A stretch of 64,000 nucleotides of DNA from JAIBJN01 sp963830885 (GTDB lineage Bacteria > Actinomycetota > Thermoleophilia > Gaiellales > Gaiellaceae), in assembly GCA_963830885.1 (NCBI GenBank), contig CAWHOA010000042.1:28801-92800 (forward strand), written 5' to 3'. Below the pieces are notes generated by a model, which saw only the letters and a list, made by a program, of their open reading frames with translations, did no database searches and was not told where the DNA came from. This document shows positions 1 to 8,843 of this stretch, piece by piece (within the stretch, counting starts at the first letter, position 1; each line of letters starts with the position of its first letter). Made by a program: the position numbers and the translations under genes.

Positions 1-1108
1 GAAGCCTGCGGACGGCCTTGCGGAGCTTGCGGAACTCGCCGGCCGCGATGTCGTGGAGCGTGACATCCGACGGCCGCCCGCGCGGCGCGACCGCCGCTGC
101 CTCGAGCCGCGTTAGAAGCTCGGCGTAGCGTGGGGTGGACATGCCGGCGAGCATGGCCTCGCGGGCCGAGGCGCGCTCCTCCTCGAGCAGGGCCGGGATG
201 CGCGCCGCCGCGTTCCGCTCGTCGGGCTCCAGATCGCCGATCTCGTCGCGGAGCCGCTCGAGGAGGACGTCCAGGTCGCGGACAGGCCCGAGCGCGCCGC
301 CGAGCCAGGCCAGCTCAGCTCGGAGGGAGTCGGTCCACGCCGGGTCGAGCAGCGGCGAGGCGGCGCGAAGAATCGCGCGCAGGCGCCGCGTGGCCACGCG
401 TGCCTGGTGGAGCTCCTCCGGGTCCGCGCCGAGCCGCGTGCCGGGGTCGTGGGAGATCAGCTCGCCGGTCTGCAGCGCGATCATCGCCCGCACGTGCTCG
501 AGCGGCGGCGCCCAGGGCGGCGGTGGTGCCGGCTCGACCGGGAAGAACCCGAGCGCCCTGAACGCCTTCGACCGTCCGTCTCCCTGCGCCGCGCCGGCGG
601 CGAGAAGCACGCGCTCCAGGCCGGGAAGCGCGTCGGCGCCGCCCTCCAGCGCCTCGACCTCCAGCTCGACGAAGCGCTCGCGCACGCGGCGCCCGTCCAG
701 CACCGTCACGGTGTCCACGGTGACGTCCGCCACGAAGCGTCCGTTCTCCCGTGCGCGGATGCCTTCCCGCCGGGTGCGGAGAACCGCAGCAGGCTCGAGG
801 GCGCGGCCGCGCAAGACGCCCACGAGAAGCCGCGTGAGCTCGTCCGGCGGCGCCCCAGGCCCGCCGGGGACCTCGAGCTCGAGCCGCTCGCCCTCGCCCG
901 GGAGCTTGAGCTGCCAGAGGCCGCGCCGGTTCTGCACGCGGCGCCGCAACGTGATGCGCGCACGCGCGAGTGCTCGGTCTGCCGTGTCGTGGTACGTCGA
1001 GGTGAACGTGTCGGGGCCGAGCGTGTCGCCGGGAAGCTCGGGCAGCTCGAACCCGGGGGGGACTGCGAGCTTCAGCTCGCGTTCGCGCGTCTCGCGGAGG
1101 GGTGCCAC
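1..1108 (-). CDS. CYTH-CHAD domain protein (C-terminus outside window)
   Basis: Reading the minus strand from a GTG at 1108 gives about 369 residues that run off the window start. An in-frame TAG lies just upstream of the GTG, so the start is bounded. The N-terminus has the CYTH signature ERELK followed by a triphosphate-tunnel-like segment to about residue 180. The remainder (from EHVRAMIALQ, with HQARVATRRLRA) is a CHAD domain, a helical histidine-rich domain associated with polyphosphate. CYTH proteins bind or hydrolyse triphosphates; CYTH-CHAD fusions are linked to inorganic polyphosphate. The exact substrate cannot be read from sequence. Confidence 0.85.
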   Translation of the reverse strand, partial: MAPLRETRERELKLAVPPGFELPELPGDTLGPDTFTSTYHDTADRALARARITLRRRVQNRRGLWQLKLPGEGERLELEVPGGPGAPPDELTRLLVGVLRGRALEPAAVLRTRREGIRARENGRFVADVTVDTVTVLDGRRVRERFVELEVEALEGGADALPGLERVLLAAGAAQGDGRSKAFRALGFFPVEPAPPPPWAPPLEHVRAMIALQTGELISHDPGTRLGADPEELHQARVATRRLRAILRAASPLLDPAWTDSLRAELAWLGGALGPVRDLDVLLERLRDEIGDLEPDERNAAARIPALLEEERASAREAMLAGMSTPRYAELLTRLEAAAVAPRGRPSDVTLHDIAAGEFRKLRKAVRRL

Positions 1109-1232
1109 GGTCGGATCGTAGCTCCGCAAGGAGTGTGGCTAGCGCAAGCGTCCGGCGTGGCCCATCGGCCGGACGGGATCGAGTCGCCGCCTGCTCGAAG
1201 CCGCCTGTGGGTCGGGCCGGCCGAGAGCAACC

Positions 1233-3203
1233 TCACGCCCGCTCGGCTGCCAGGACTTCCGCGACGGGGCGGCGGGCGTCCAGGCGGGCTGGAATGGAGG
1301 TGAGCACCGCCACCACGAGCGCGGTGACCGGCACCACGGCGAGGAGCTGCCAGAGCGGTACGCTCACGCCGTCACCGCCTCCGCCCAGGGCGGTGAAGAG
1401 TGCGAGGCCTCCCGGGATCCCGAGGGCGGCGCCGACGAGTGCGGGCAGCACCTGCGCTGCTGAGAGTCCTGTGCTGACCTGCCGTGGGGTCGCGCCCAGG
1501 GCGCGTGCCAGCGCCGAGGAGTGCCTGGCGTCGAGCGCGGTTGCCCAGGTGACGGCGATGGCGTTGACGGCCGCGAGGGCGACCAGCGAGACCGTGAGCA
1601 CCAGCATCACCTGGTTGAATCGGTCGGTCGAAGGGTCGGTCCCACCAACCAGGTCGGCGTCGTGGCCGAACTGGGCGCGGGCTGCAAGCACGGCGACGAT
1701 CCCGGTGACCGCGACGAAGATGCTGGCCGTGCTCAGCACGGCGCGGCGCGGCCGCCGGGCGGCCACCCGCAACCCGAGGAGCAGGGATACTGGGAGGCGC
1801 GCCGAGATCGCGATCAGCCAGGGCATGCGCCGGGGCGGACGGGCTGCGTCGGCGAGCGCCTGGACGGTGCTGGTGCGGGCCGCGCGGACGGCGGGAACGA
1901 ACGTCGCGACTGCCGCGACCCCGAGGGCCACGGCCGTGACCACGCCCACCGTGGACATGGTGAGGGAGGGCGCGCCTGCGCTGCCGACGAGGCTGGCACC
2001 GGGATCGGCCAGCAGGGGGGCGGCCAGCCATCCGGCCGCCAGTCCGACCGCCGCCGCGAGCAGGGCCAGGGCCATGTACTCGGCGAGCAGCACGACGGCA
2101 ACGAGGCGCGGTGTGCCGCCGACCGCTTTGAGCAATCCGACACGTCGGGACTGGTCGGCCATCCGGCCGCCGACGAGAACCGCCACGCCGGCCACGGCGA
2201 GCAATCCAAGCAGCCAGCTGCCCGTCCGCAGGACTTCCGCCGTGTCCTTGACCACTTGGTCGTGCTCGTCGCGGATGCCCTGCCACGACTGCAGGAATGG
2301 TGCGGTCCAGCGCGTCGGGAAGCGATCGTCGACGAACGCCGGCGCGTCGGTCGGGTCGGCCAGCTTCAGGTTCACGACGTAGGAGAGACCTGCCTCCGTA
2401 GGGGCGAGACCGCGGGCGTCCGCCTCGGTGAGCCAGACGAGGCCGGGCTCGACCGGCTCCTGGGGCGCCTCGGCGTCGGCGGCGATCGGCGGCTCTTCTT
2501 CTGGCGGGTCAGCCAGCGGCGAGCTTTGCACAGCCTCGGCGATCTCGGGGCAGTCGCGGCCGAAGCACACACCCGGATAGGGCCTCGCGGCGGCGGTGAC
2601 GGCCACGCCGGCAACCTCGAACGAGCGGCGGATCGCCACACGACAGTCTGGCGGCTCGCCTAACCATGGCCCACAGACACGGGTCCGTAGGGTGATCTCG
2701 TCCCCGACGCCGAGGTCGAGCGCGTCGGCGAAGCCTGCCTCGACGACCACTCCGCCGTCGCGTACCCAACCGCCTTCGGTGAGCTCGGGCTGGTCGACCC
2801 CGGCCGCTGCGGGGTCGCGGCCTTGTGCCCACACCCCCGCTCCACCGAGGTCCTCACCGTCCAGGTCTCGAGCGGCGACGCCGTCCGCCTCGAGGTCCAC
2901 GCCGACGAGCGGGTATGGGCCGCTGCTGTCGATGACGCCGGGAGCGTCGGTCAGCGCCTCGAGCGCGGCGAGGTCGGCGGGCTGACCGAGGAACGGGTCC
3001 CCGCTCACACTGGCCACGACGTCGGGCCCGGCTGTGGCCTCTCGGGTGCTCTCGTAGGGCTCATCGGTAACCCCGTGCAGGACGAGCCCGAGGGTCAGCG
3101 TGGTCGTGGCGGCGATGATCGCCAGCAGAAGGAGTGCGGCTTCTGCGGGGCGCCGGCGCAGGTCGCGCGCGGCGAGGCGGCAGACGAGCAGGATGCGACC
3201 CAT
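1233..3203 (-). CDS. ABC transporter permease, FtsX/MacB-like
   Basis: 656 residues. An N-terminal membrane helix (about residues 22-43) is followed by a large extracytoplasmic domain to about residue 330. Two FtsX-type membrane blocks follow (about 335-455 and 490-640), each with several hydrophobic helices, so the architecture is that of a MacB/LolC-type permease. The ATG at 3203 lies 4 nt after the stop of the ATPase gene, so the two are co-transcribed and probably translationally coupled. Together they would form a mechanotransmission-type ABC transporter. Substrate unknown; export of a lipid, peptide or drug is typical of the family. Confidence 0.88.
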   Translation of the reverse strand: MGRILLVCRLAARDLRRRPAEAALLLLAIIAATTTLTLGLVLHGVTDEPYESTREATAGPDVVASVSGDPFLGQPADLAALEALTDAPGVIDSSGPYPLVGVDLEADGVAARDLDGEDLGGAGVWAQGRDPAAAGVDQPELTEGGWVRDGGVVVEAGFADALDLGVGDEITLRTRVCGPWLGEPPDCRVAIRRSFEVAGVAVTAAARPYPGVCFGRDCPEIAEAVQSSPLADPPEEEPPIAADAEAPQEPVEPGLVWLTEADARGLAPTEAGLSYVVNLKLADPTDAPAFVDDRFPTRWTAPFLQSWQGIRDEHDQVVKDTAEVLRTGSWLLGLLAVAGVAVLVGGRMADQSRRVGLLKAVGGTPRLVAVVLLAEYMALALLAAAVGLAAGWLAAPLLADPGASLVGSAGAPSLTMSTVGVVTAVALGVAAVATFVPAVRAARTSTVQALADAARPPRRMPWLIAISARLPVSLLLGLRVAARRPRRAVLSTASIFVAVTGIVAVLAARAQFGHDADLVGGTDPSTDRFNQVMLVLTVSLVALAAVNAIAVTWATALDARHSSALARALGATPRQVSTGLSAAQVLPALVGAALGIPGGLALFTALGGGGDGVSVPLWQLLAVVPVTALVVAVLTSIPARLDARRPVAEVLAAERA

Positions 3204-3207
3204 GGGT

Positions 3208-3966
3208 TCAGCCCTCCAGTCCGGCGAGTTCGGCGAGCCGGCCGGTGGTGCCGTGGGTCAGCCTGGTCTCCTCGACGAAGGCGCCGTCGCGCATCGAGAT
3301 CAGCCGGTCGGCGGTTGCAGCGATCCGGGAGTCGTGGGTGACGATGAGCAGCGTCTGCCCGGACGAGCGCAGGCCGTCGAGGAGCCGGAGCACGTCCAGG
3401 GTGGCGGCGCTGTCGAGGTTGCCGGTCGGTTCGTCGGCGAGGACGACGAGCGGCTCGTTGCTGAGCGCGCGCGCGATCGCGACCCGCTGACGCTCGCCGC
3501 CCGAGAGCGCCGACGGCAGATGCTTGGCCCGGTCGGTGAGCCCGACCCGTTCCAGCAGCTCGGCGGCGCGGCGTCGTGCCGCGCGGGGGGAGCGCCCGGC
3601 CAGCAGTGCGGGCAGCTCGACGTTCTCCACGGCGGTGAGCTCGTCCATCAGGTGGAAGGCCTGGAAGACGAAGCCGATCGCGTGGCGGCGCAGCCGTGCC
3701 AGCGCCTTCTCGCTCAGCTGGTCGATGCGCTGCCCCGCCAGCCACACCTCCCCGGCCGACGGGCGTTCCAGTCCCCCCAGCAGGTGCAGCAGCGTCGACT
3801 TGCCGCAGCCGCTCGGCCCCATCACGGCCAGCGTCTCGCCCGAGGCCACCTCGAGCTCGACCGCATTGAGCGCGTGCACGAGGCCCTCGCCCCGGCCGTA
3901 TTCCTTCTCCAAACCGCGCGTGCGCAAGACCGGCCCCACGCGCGACAGCGACTCGTTGGCGTTCAT
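3208..3966 (-). CDS. ABC transporter ATP-binding protein (LolD/MacB type)
   Basis: 252 residues with all ABC motifs: Walker A GPSGCGKST, Q-loop FVFQAFHLMDELT, signature LSGGERQR, Walker B VVLADEPTGNLD and H-loop VTHD. The ATG at 3966 is preferred because AAGGG sits 6 nt upstream; an alternative ATG at 3972 overlaps the padR stop as ATGA and has no spacing to that ribosome-binding site. It is the second gene of the padR-ATPase-permease operon and energises the FtsX-like permease downstream. Confidence 0.93.
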   Translation of the reverse strand: MNANESLSRVGPVLRTRGLEKEYGRGEGLVHALNAVELEVASGETLAVMGPSGCGKSTLLHLLGGLERPSAGEVWLAGQRIDQLSEKALARLRRHAIGFVFQAFHLMDELTAVENVELPALLAGRSPRAARRRAAELLERVGLTDRAKHLPSALSGGERQRVAIARALSNEPLVVLADEPTGNLDSAATLDVLRLLDGLRSSGQTLLIVTHDSRIAATADRLISMRDGAFVEETRLTHGTTGRLAELAGLEG

Positions 3967-3968
3967 GA

Positions 3969-4550
3969 TCATCCCTTCGTTGCGTTCCAGTAGCGCGCGC
4001 AGGCCTCGAGCCAGCGCAGGTCCGCTTGCAGCCTCAGCACCACGCCCTCGAGCAGAAGCGCCGCGACCGAACCGTCCGGCTCCGCCAACGCGGCGCGCTG
4101 CGCGGTGGCCAACCCGGCCAACAGCGCGTGCCGCTGCGCGTCCACGAGCCGCACCGGGTCGCCCAGTCCCGCCGCCGCGGCCGCGACCAGCTTGAGATGG
4201 AACTCCGCGGGCGCGGGCTTCGGCCAGCTGGTGTCCTCCAGCCACTCGATGACGCGTGCGTGCCCGGCGGCGGTCAGCACGTACACCTTGCGGTCCGGGC
4301 GATCGGTCTGGCCGACTCGCTCCGAGGTCACCAGGCCGGCCTTCTCGAGCCGATTCAGTGTCACGTACACCTGGCCGGCGTTCAGCGCCTCCGCGAGGGG
4401 GCCGAGCGCAAGCTGAAGCCGGGCGCGCAGTTCGTAGCCGTGAGAGGCCTCCTTGGCCAGCAGCGCAAGCAAGACCTCCTGCACGACTCGCAGCTGGTAG
4501 CCCTGAGTCGGCTCCTGGATCGACACGTCAGCGGCTTCTGGCACGAGCAC
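3969..4550 (-). CDS. PadR-family transcriptional regulator
   Basis: 193 residues from a GTG at 4550; a second GTG at 4544 is better spaced (9 nt) from the AGGAGG and may be the real start. The N-terminal winged helix (VLLALLAKEASHGYELRARL, then QVYVTLNRLEKAGLVTSE) is the PadR signature, and the C-terminal half is helical as in the Vir-like dimerisation domain. It is first in an operon with an FtsX-type ABC exporter, the common arrangement for PadR regulators controlling efflux. A palindrome over its own promoter suggests autorepression. Confidence 0.9.
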   Translation of the reverse strand: MLVPEAADVSIQEPTQGYQLRVVQEVLLALLAKEASHGYELRARLQLALGPLAEALNAGQVYVTLNRLEKAGLVTSERVGQTDRPDRKVYVLTAAGHARVIEWLEDTSWPKPAPAEFHLKLVAAAAAGLGDPVRLVDAQRHALLAGLATAQRAALAEPDGSVAALLLEGVVLRLQADLRWLEACARYWNATKG

Positions 4551-4561
4551 CGGCCTCCTCT

Positions 4562-4608
4562 CTAACAGTTAGCTACGACAAGATAACGGTTATCTAGCGG
4601 CGTGTCAA
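4562..4608 (-). promoter_or_regulatory. padR-ABC promoter with overlapping operator palindromes
   Basis: On the minus strand TTGACA (4608-4603) is followed after 17 nt by TATCTT (4585-4580), a good sigma70-type promoter. A perfect 15-nt palindrome AGATAACGGTTATCT (4581-4595) covers the -10 element and the end of the spacer. A second inverted repeat, CTAACAGTTAG (4562-4572), lies in the early transcribed region before the AGGAGG of padR. Both are plausible PadR binding sites. The sites are seen; repression by PadR is inferred. Confidence 0.7.
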
Positions 4609-4835
4609 GTACTTGATTTGGGCCGTTTCGGCATGCTCGAGCTGGCCGGGCGGCGCGTAGATCGGCTTCAGGCGGATCTGAGCGGGACAACCGGATGCCT
4701 GCACGCCGAAGCCCGCCTGTCGGAGCGGGTTTCGGCCTGGACATGAAGGTCATCGGTTCGCCTGCCGGCCACCCCTGCATGGTGTGGATAGCCGTATTCC
4801 CCGCTGTTCACCGCTTTGCCACGATTTTCGCAACG

Positions 4836-5192
4836 ATGCCCAACAGGATCCTGATCGTCGACGACCACCCAGGCTTTCGTGCGACGGCCAAGATCATGCT
4901 TCTCGCCGACGGATTCGAGGTCGTGGGCGAGGCCGAGGACGGGCGCACCGCGCTCGAGGCGGTGGAGCGGCTCAGGCCGGATCTCGTGCTCTTGGACGTC
5001 CAGCTTCCGGACATGGACGGCTTCACGGTCGTCAACGAGCTGCGCCGCCGGGACTCCTACAAGCCGAAGATCGTCCTCACCTCGAGCCACGACGAGTCGG
5101 ACTTCGGGCCGATCGTGGCCCGCTGCGGCGTTGCCGCCTTCGTGCCGAAGGGCGAGCTGAGCGGCGCCGCGCTTCGCGCTGTGCTTCGATAG
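4836..5192 (+). CDS. Single-domain response regulator (receiver only)
   Basis: 118 residues from the ATG at 4836 (longer in-frame starts exist, but this one begins right at the receiver fold, MPNRILIVDDHPGF). It has the acidic pair at residues 9-10, the phospho-acceptor Asp in LVLLDVQLPDMDG, the conserved Thr/Ser in VLTSS and the Lys in FVPKGEL. No DNA-binding output domain follows. It ends 4 nt before the histidine kinase gene and probably acts as a phosphate sink or intermediate for that kinase. Confidence 0.88.
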   Translation: MPNRILIVDDHPGFRATAKIMLLADGFEVVGEAEDGRTALEAVERLRPDLVLLDVQLPDMDGFTVVNELRRRDSYKPKIVLTSSHDESDFGPIVARCGVAAFVPKGELSGAALRAVLR

Positions 5193-5196
5193 CCAC

Positions 5197-7683
5197 ATGC
5201 GCCGACGCACGTTCGCAGGGGTCCTGGGCCTCGGCCTTCTCCTGACCGCGGGCACGCTCGCCCTCCTGCTCGAGAGCGACCACATGGAGGCGTCCGCCTT
5301 CGCGTTCGCCGCGCAGCTCCTGGCTGCCTGGTCGTTCATTCTCGGCGGCCTTTTCGCCTGGGCGCGACGACCGGACAACCGCTTCGGGCCGTTGCTCACG
5401 GCCGTCGGGCTTGCCGTCTTCGTCGGGGCGCTGAGCGCGTCGAACGAGTCGCTCCCGTTCACGCTCGGATGGACGTTCGGCGGGATCTTCATCGCCGTCT
5501 TCATCCACGCGCTCCTGGCCTTCCCACGCGGCTACCTGGAAACGCGGCTCGTCTACACGATCGTCGGCATCGGGTACGTCGAGCTCACCGTCGGGGCGCT
5601 CCTGATCTCCTTCTTCGACGATCCGGACCGGAGCTGCACCGGCTGCCCCGAGAACGCGTTCCTGATCGTCGACTCCCCCAACGCCGTCGCGGCGATCAAC
5701 GGCGTCCTGATCGCCGTCGGGATCCCGGCGCTCTTCGCCTCGCTCTACGTCTTCCGGCGGCGGTGGAAGGCCGCGTCCGTCCCGCTGCGGCGCATCCTGC
5801 TCCCGGTCTACCTGACCGCGGGTTCGACCATCGTCCTCCTGGCGGTCGCGCTCGCTGCGGGAAGCTTCTCGACGAGGGCCGGGGACACCATCTTCTGGGC
5901 CGTCGTCGTCACCTTCGCCAGCGTCCCTGTGGCGTTCATCCTCGGTCTGCTCAGCGGCCGCCTGGTGCGGGAGGGCGTGGGCCAGCTGATCCTCGAGCTG
6001 GGACAGACGCACGCGCCCGGCGAGCTGCGGGAGGCGCTCGCACGCGCGCTCGGCGACCCGACCCTGCGCCTGGCCTACTGGATCCCCGAGACCGAGTCCT
6101 TCGCCGACCTGGACGGCGAGCCGGTCGAGCTGCCGCAGGGGCGCGGCGAGGAGCTCGCCACGATGGTCGAGCGCGACGGCCACCCGGTGGCCGCGCTCAT
6201 CCACCACCGTTCGCTGGAGGAGGACCCTCTCCTCGTCGAGGCGGTGGCCGCGGCGGCCGCGCTCGCGCTCGAGAACGAGCGCCGCCTGGCCGCGCTGGCC
6301 AAGGCCCAGGCGCGCATCCAGGCACTGATCGACGCCTTCCCCGACCTGATCTTCCGCATGGACCGCGAGGGCGTCTACCTCGAGTACAAGGGCAAGCCCG
6401 AGGACCTTGCCGTGCCGCCCGACCAGTTGATCGGCGCCAAGGCCCACGACGTGCTGCCGCGCGACGTCGCCGACCTGCTCGTCGGCGGGATCCAGCGCGC
6501 GATCGACACGGGCGAGATCGTCACCGGCGAGTACACCCTCGAGCTCGACGGGAAGCCCAGGGACTTCGAGGCCAGGATCGTGAGGTCCGGCGACGAGGCC
6601 GTGCTGATCGGGCGCGAGTTCACCGACCGCAACCGCGCCCAGGCCGAGCTCGAGAGCCTCCACGCCGAGCTCCAGCAGCGTCACCGCGACCTCGAGCACG
6701 AGCGCGACTTCATCCGGACCGTTGTGGACTCGACGCCCAGCCTGCTCTGCCTCATCACTCCGGGCGGCTACATCGTTCGCTTCAACACGTCCCTGGAACG
6801 GCTCTCGGGCCGTAGGGAGACCGACATCACGCGGGGCGAGGCCTTCTGGGACGTCTTCATCGCGCCCGAGGCGCGCGACCACGTGAGAGCGACCATCGAG
6901 CAGGTCGTCGCCGAGGGCGGGCGCGGCGAGTTCGAGGACACATGGATCACCACGGACGGCGAACGGCGCCGCGTCACCTGGTCGACGACGCCGCTGCGCG
7001 ACGACCGTGGCGACCCGCGCCTGCTCATCTGCGGCATGGATATCACCGACCGGAAGCGCAACGAGGACGAGCTGCGGCGCTCGCGCGCCCGGCTCGTCGA
7101 GGCCAGCGATGTCGAGCGGCGCCGGCTCGAGCGGAACCTCCATGACGGGGCGCAGCAGCGCCTCGTCTCGCTCTCGCTCATGCTCCGCCTCGCGCAGGCG
7201 CGGACGGCCACCGAACCCGAGCAGGCCGAGGACCTCCTCGGCCAGGCCTCGGAGGAGCTGGCGCAGGCGCTCGAGGAGCTGCGGGAGCTGGCCCGCGGCA
7301 TCCACCCGGCCGTCCTCTCCGACCGCGGCCTCTCCGCCGCCCTCGAGGCTCTCGTCTCGCGCACGCCGCTCGCGGTCGACCTCGAGCTGCTCGACCAACG
7401 CCTGCCCGAGCCGGTCGAGGCTGCGGCGTACTACGTGGTGTCCGAAGCGCTCGCCAACGTCGCCAAGTACGCCGAGGCGTCCTCGGTCGCGGTTAGCATC
7501 GCATCCGTGAACGGACATGCCGTGGTCGAGATCGCCGACGACGGCCGGGGCGGTGCCGACCCCGCCAAGGGATCGGGGCTGCGCGGCCTGGTCGACCGCG
7601 TCGAGGCGCTCGACGGGAGGCTGCTCGTCGAGAGCCCGCCGGGCAAGGGGACGCGCATCCGGGTGGAGATCCCGTGCGAGTAG
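5197..7683 (+). CDS. PAS-containing NarL-type sensor histidine kinase
   Basis: 828 residues. The first ~260 residues hold about seven to eight membrane helices, forming an integral-membrane sensor. Two PAS regions follow (about 370-485 and 505-625, the second ending ICGMDITDRKR). The dimerisation/phosphoacceptor segment reads LERNLHDGAQQRLVSLSL (HisKA_3 type), and the HATPase domain has EALANVAKYA, DDGRGG and GSGLRGLVDR. Its stop overlaps the GTG start of the LuxR-type regulator by 10 nt, so kinase and regulator form a translationally coupled pair. Signal unknown. Confidence 0.92.
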   Translation: MRRRTFAGVLGLGLLLTAGTLALLLESDHMEASAFAFAAQLLAAWSFILGGLFAWARRPDNRFGPLLTAVGLAVFVGALSASNESLPFTLGWTFGGIFIAVFIHALLAFPRGYLETRLVYTIVGIGYVELTVGALLISFFDDPDRSCTGCPENAFLIVDSPNAVAAINGVLIAVGIPALFASLYVFRRRWKAASVPLRRILLPVYLTAGSTIVLLAVALAAGSFSTRAGDTIFWAVVVTFASVPVAFILGLLSGRLVREGVGQLILELGQTHAPGELREALARALGDPTLRLAYWIPETESFADLDGEPVELPQGRGEELATMVERDGHPVAALIHHRSLEEDPLLVEAVAAAAALALENERRLAALAKAQARIQALIDAFPDLIFRMDREGVYLEYKGKPEDLAVPPDQLIGAKAHDVLPRDVADLLVGGIQRAIDTGEIVTGEYTLELDGKPRDFEARIVRSGDEAVLIGREFTDRNRAQAELESLHAELQQRHRDLEHERDFIRTVVDSTPSLLCLITPGGYIVRFNTSLERLSGRRETDITRGEAFWDVFIAPEARDHVRATIEQVVAEGGRGEFEDTWITTDGERRRVTWSTTPLRDDRGDPRLLICGMDITDRKRNEDELRRSRARLVEASDVERRRLERNLHDGAQQRLVSLSLMLRLAQARTATEPEQAEDLLGQASEELAQALEELRELARGIHPAVLSDRGLSAALEALVSRTPLAVDLELLDQRLPEPVEAAAYYVVSEALANVAKYAEASSVAVSIASVNGHAVVEIADDGRGGADPAKGSGLRGLVDRVEALDGRLLVESPPGKGTRIRVEIPCE

Positions 7684-8318
7684 TCCTGGCCGAGGACTCC
7701 GTCCTCCTCCGCGAAGGCGTCGCGCGCCTGCTCGAGGACGAGGGCTTCGAGATCGTCGCGCAGACCGGTACCGCCGACGACCTGATGCTCAAGGTGCGGA
7801 GCTACTCGCCCAACGTCGTCATCGTCGACATCCGCATGCCCCCGACGCACACGGACGAGGGCCTGAGGGCGGCCCAGGAGATCAAGGAGACCTATCCGCA
7901 GGTCGGCGTCCTCGTCCTCTCGCAGTACGTCGAGCCGACGTACGCGATGGAGCTCCTATCCGAGAGCGCCGAAGGCGTCGGCTATCTGCTCAAGGATCGG
8001 GTCTCGAACGTGGACGAGTTCGCCGCCGCCGTGCGGCGGGTGGGGGAGGGAGGCTCCGCGCTCGACCCGGCCATCGTCTCCCAGCTCGTCGGGCGGCGCC
8101 GCCGTGACGACCCGCTCGACCAGCTCACCCCGCGCGAGCGCGAGGTGCTCGAGCACATGGCCCAGGGCCGCTCGAACCAGGGCATCGCCAACGAGCTCGT
8201 CGTCACCGAGCGCGCGGTCGAGAAGCACGTGACGAGCATCTTCGGGAAGCTCCGGCTCCCGCACGCGACCGAGGATCACCGGCGCGTGCTCGCGGTGCTC
8301 ACGTACCTGCGCCAGTAA
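7674..8318 (+). CDS. LuxR/NarL-family response regulator
   Basis: 214 residues starting at a GTG inside the end of the kinase gene. The receiver domain (MRVVLAEDSVLLREG, phospho-acceptor Asp in VVIVDIRMPP, Lys in YLLKDRV) is followed by a LuxR-type helix-turn-helix (LTPREREVLEHMAQGRSNQ, ERAVEKHVTSIFGKL). It is the DNA-binding output of the adjacent HisKA_3 kinase. Target genes are not evident, although the transporter genes just downstream are candidates by position only. Confidence 0.93.
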   Translation: MRVVLAEDSVLLREGVARLLEDEGFEIVAQTGTADDLMLKVRSYSPNVVIVDIRMPPTHTDEGLRAAQEIKETYPQVGVLVLSQYVEPTYAMELLSESAEGVGYLLKDRVSNVDEFAAAVRRVGEGGSALDPAIVSQLVGRRRRDDPLDQLTPREREVLEHMAQGRSNQGIANELVVTERAVEKHVTSIFGKLRLPHATEDHRRVLAVLTYLRQ

Positions 8319-8326
8319 CGGCCCGC

Positions 8327-8653
8327 GTGCAGCGCAGGGACCTGGTCGACTACGCGACCCTGTCGGTGGTCTGGGGCGTGTCGTTCGTGGTGCTCCTGCG
8401 GGTGGTGCAGGCGTTCGGCTGGGTGGGAGCCGTCATGAGTGCGCTCGCTTACGTCCTCTTCTTCCGGCTGGTCGCCGACCTTGGAGCCACGAAGGCGATC
8501 AGCGTCGAGTTCGTCGTGACCGCCATCGCGGTGCTCCTCGGCTCGCTCGTTCTGGACGAGCGCCTGTCCGCGATCCAGCTCGTCGGCGCCGTCGTGATCG
8601 TCGGCGGCTGCGCGCTGGTCCTCGGGCTGGTGCCCCGGAGCCGAGCCGCGTAG
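8327..8653 (+). CDS. Compact EamA/DMT-like membrane protein (possible internally deleted transporter)
   Basis: 108 residues from a GTG at 8327. The first ~35 residues (YATLSVVWGVSFVVLLRVV) match the beginning of a ten-helix EamA drug/metabolite transporter, and residues ~36-105 (ALAYVLFFRLVADLGATKA, then AVLLGSLVLDER) match its end. The middle six or so helices are missing. There is no stop or frameshift, so it may be a functional four-helix protein or an in-frame deletion remnant. Confidence 0.6.
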   Translation: MQRRDLVDYATLSVVWGVSFVVLLRVVQAFGWVGAVMSALAYVLFFRLVADLGATKAISVEFVVTAIAVLLGSLVLDERLSAIQLVGAVVIVGGCALVLGLVPRSRAA

Positions 8654-8663
8654 TCCTGCCCGG

Positions 8664-8681
8664 GGTGCGGTTTTCCGCACC
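8664..8681. terminator. Short GC hairpin after the EamA-like gene
   Basis: GGTGCGG and CCGCACC form a perfect 7-bp stem around a TTTT loop 11 nt after the stop codon. There is no downstream U-tract, so it is a weak candidate for an intrinsic terminator and could be only a 3'-end stabilising hairpin. Confidence 0.3.
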
Positions 8682-8737
8682 GAGGGAAGCCGGGTGGCCC
8701 CATATCCGTCCTGTAGCTGAGGAGGGAGAGTGGTCAC

Positions 8738-8839
8738 ATGACGAAGACACTGTTCATCGGCGCGGCGATCCTGGCCATCCTGGTGCTCGCACTAGGCGGT
8801 TGGACGGTTCGCGGCGTGCGCTGGGCCGTCGCGGGGTAG
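8738..8839 (+). CDS. 33-residue single-pass membrane peptide
   Basis: A short reading frame begins at ATG 8738 with GGAGGGAG 8 nt upstream, a strong ribosome-binding site. It encodes a basic start (MTKTL), a hydrophobic helix (about residues 5-21) and the tail GWTVRGVRWAVAG. Its TAG lies 4 nt before the GTG of the MFS transporter, so it may be a small partner or leader peptide of that gene. No homologue is recognised. Confidence 0.5.
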   Translation: MTKTLFIGAAILAILVLALGGWTVRGVRWAVAG

Positions 8840-8843
8840 ACCG

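Noticed and set aside
1102..2382. 426-codon plus-strand frame opposite the ABC permease
   Set aside because: Ser/Arg/Ala-rich antisense frame with no domain; the minus strand encodes a complete FtsX-like permease.
5077..7518. An 813-codon open frame on the minus strand
   Set aside because: Antisense to the histidine kinase gene; the opposite strand has every kinase motif in order.
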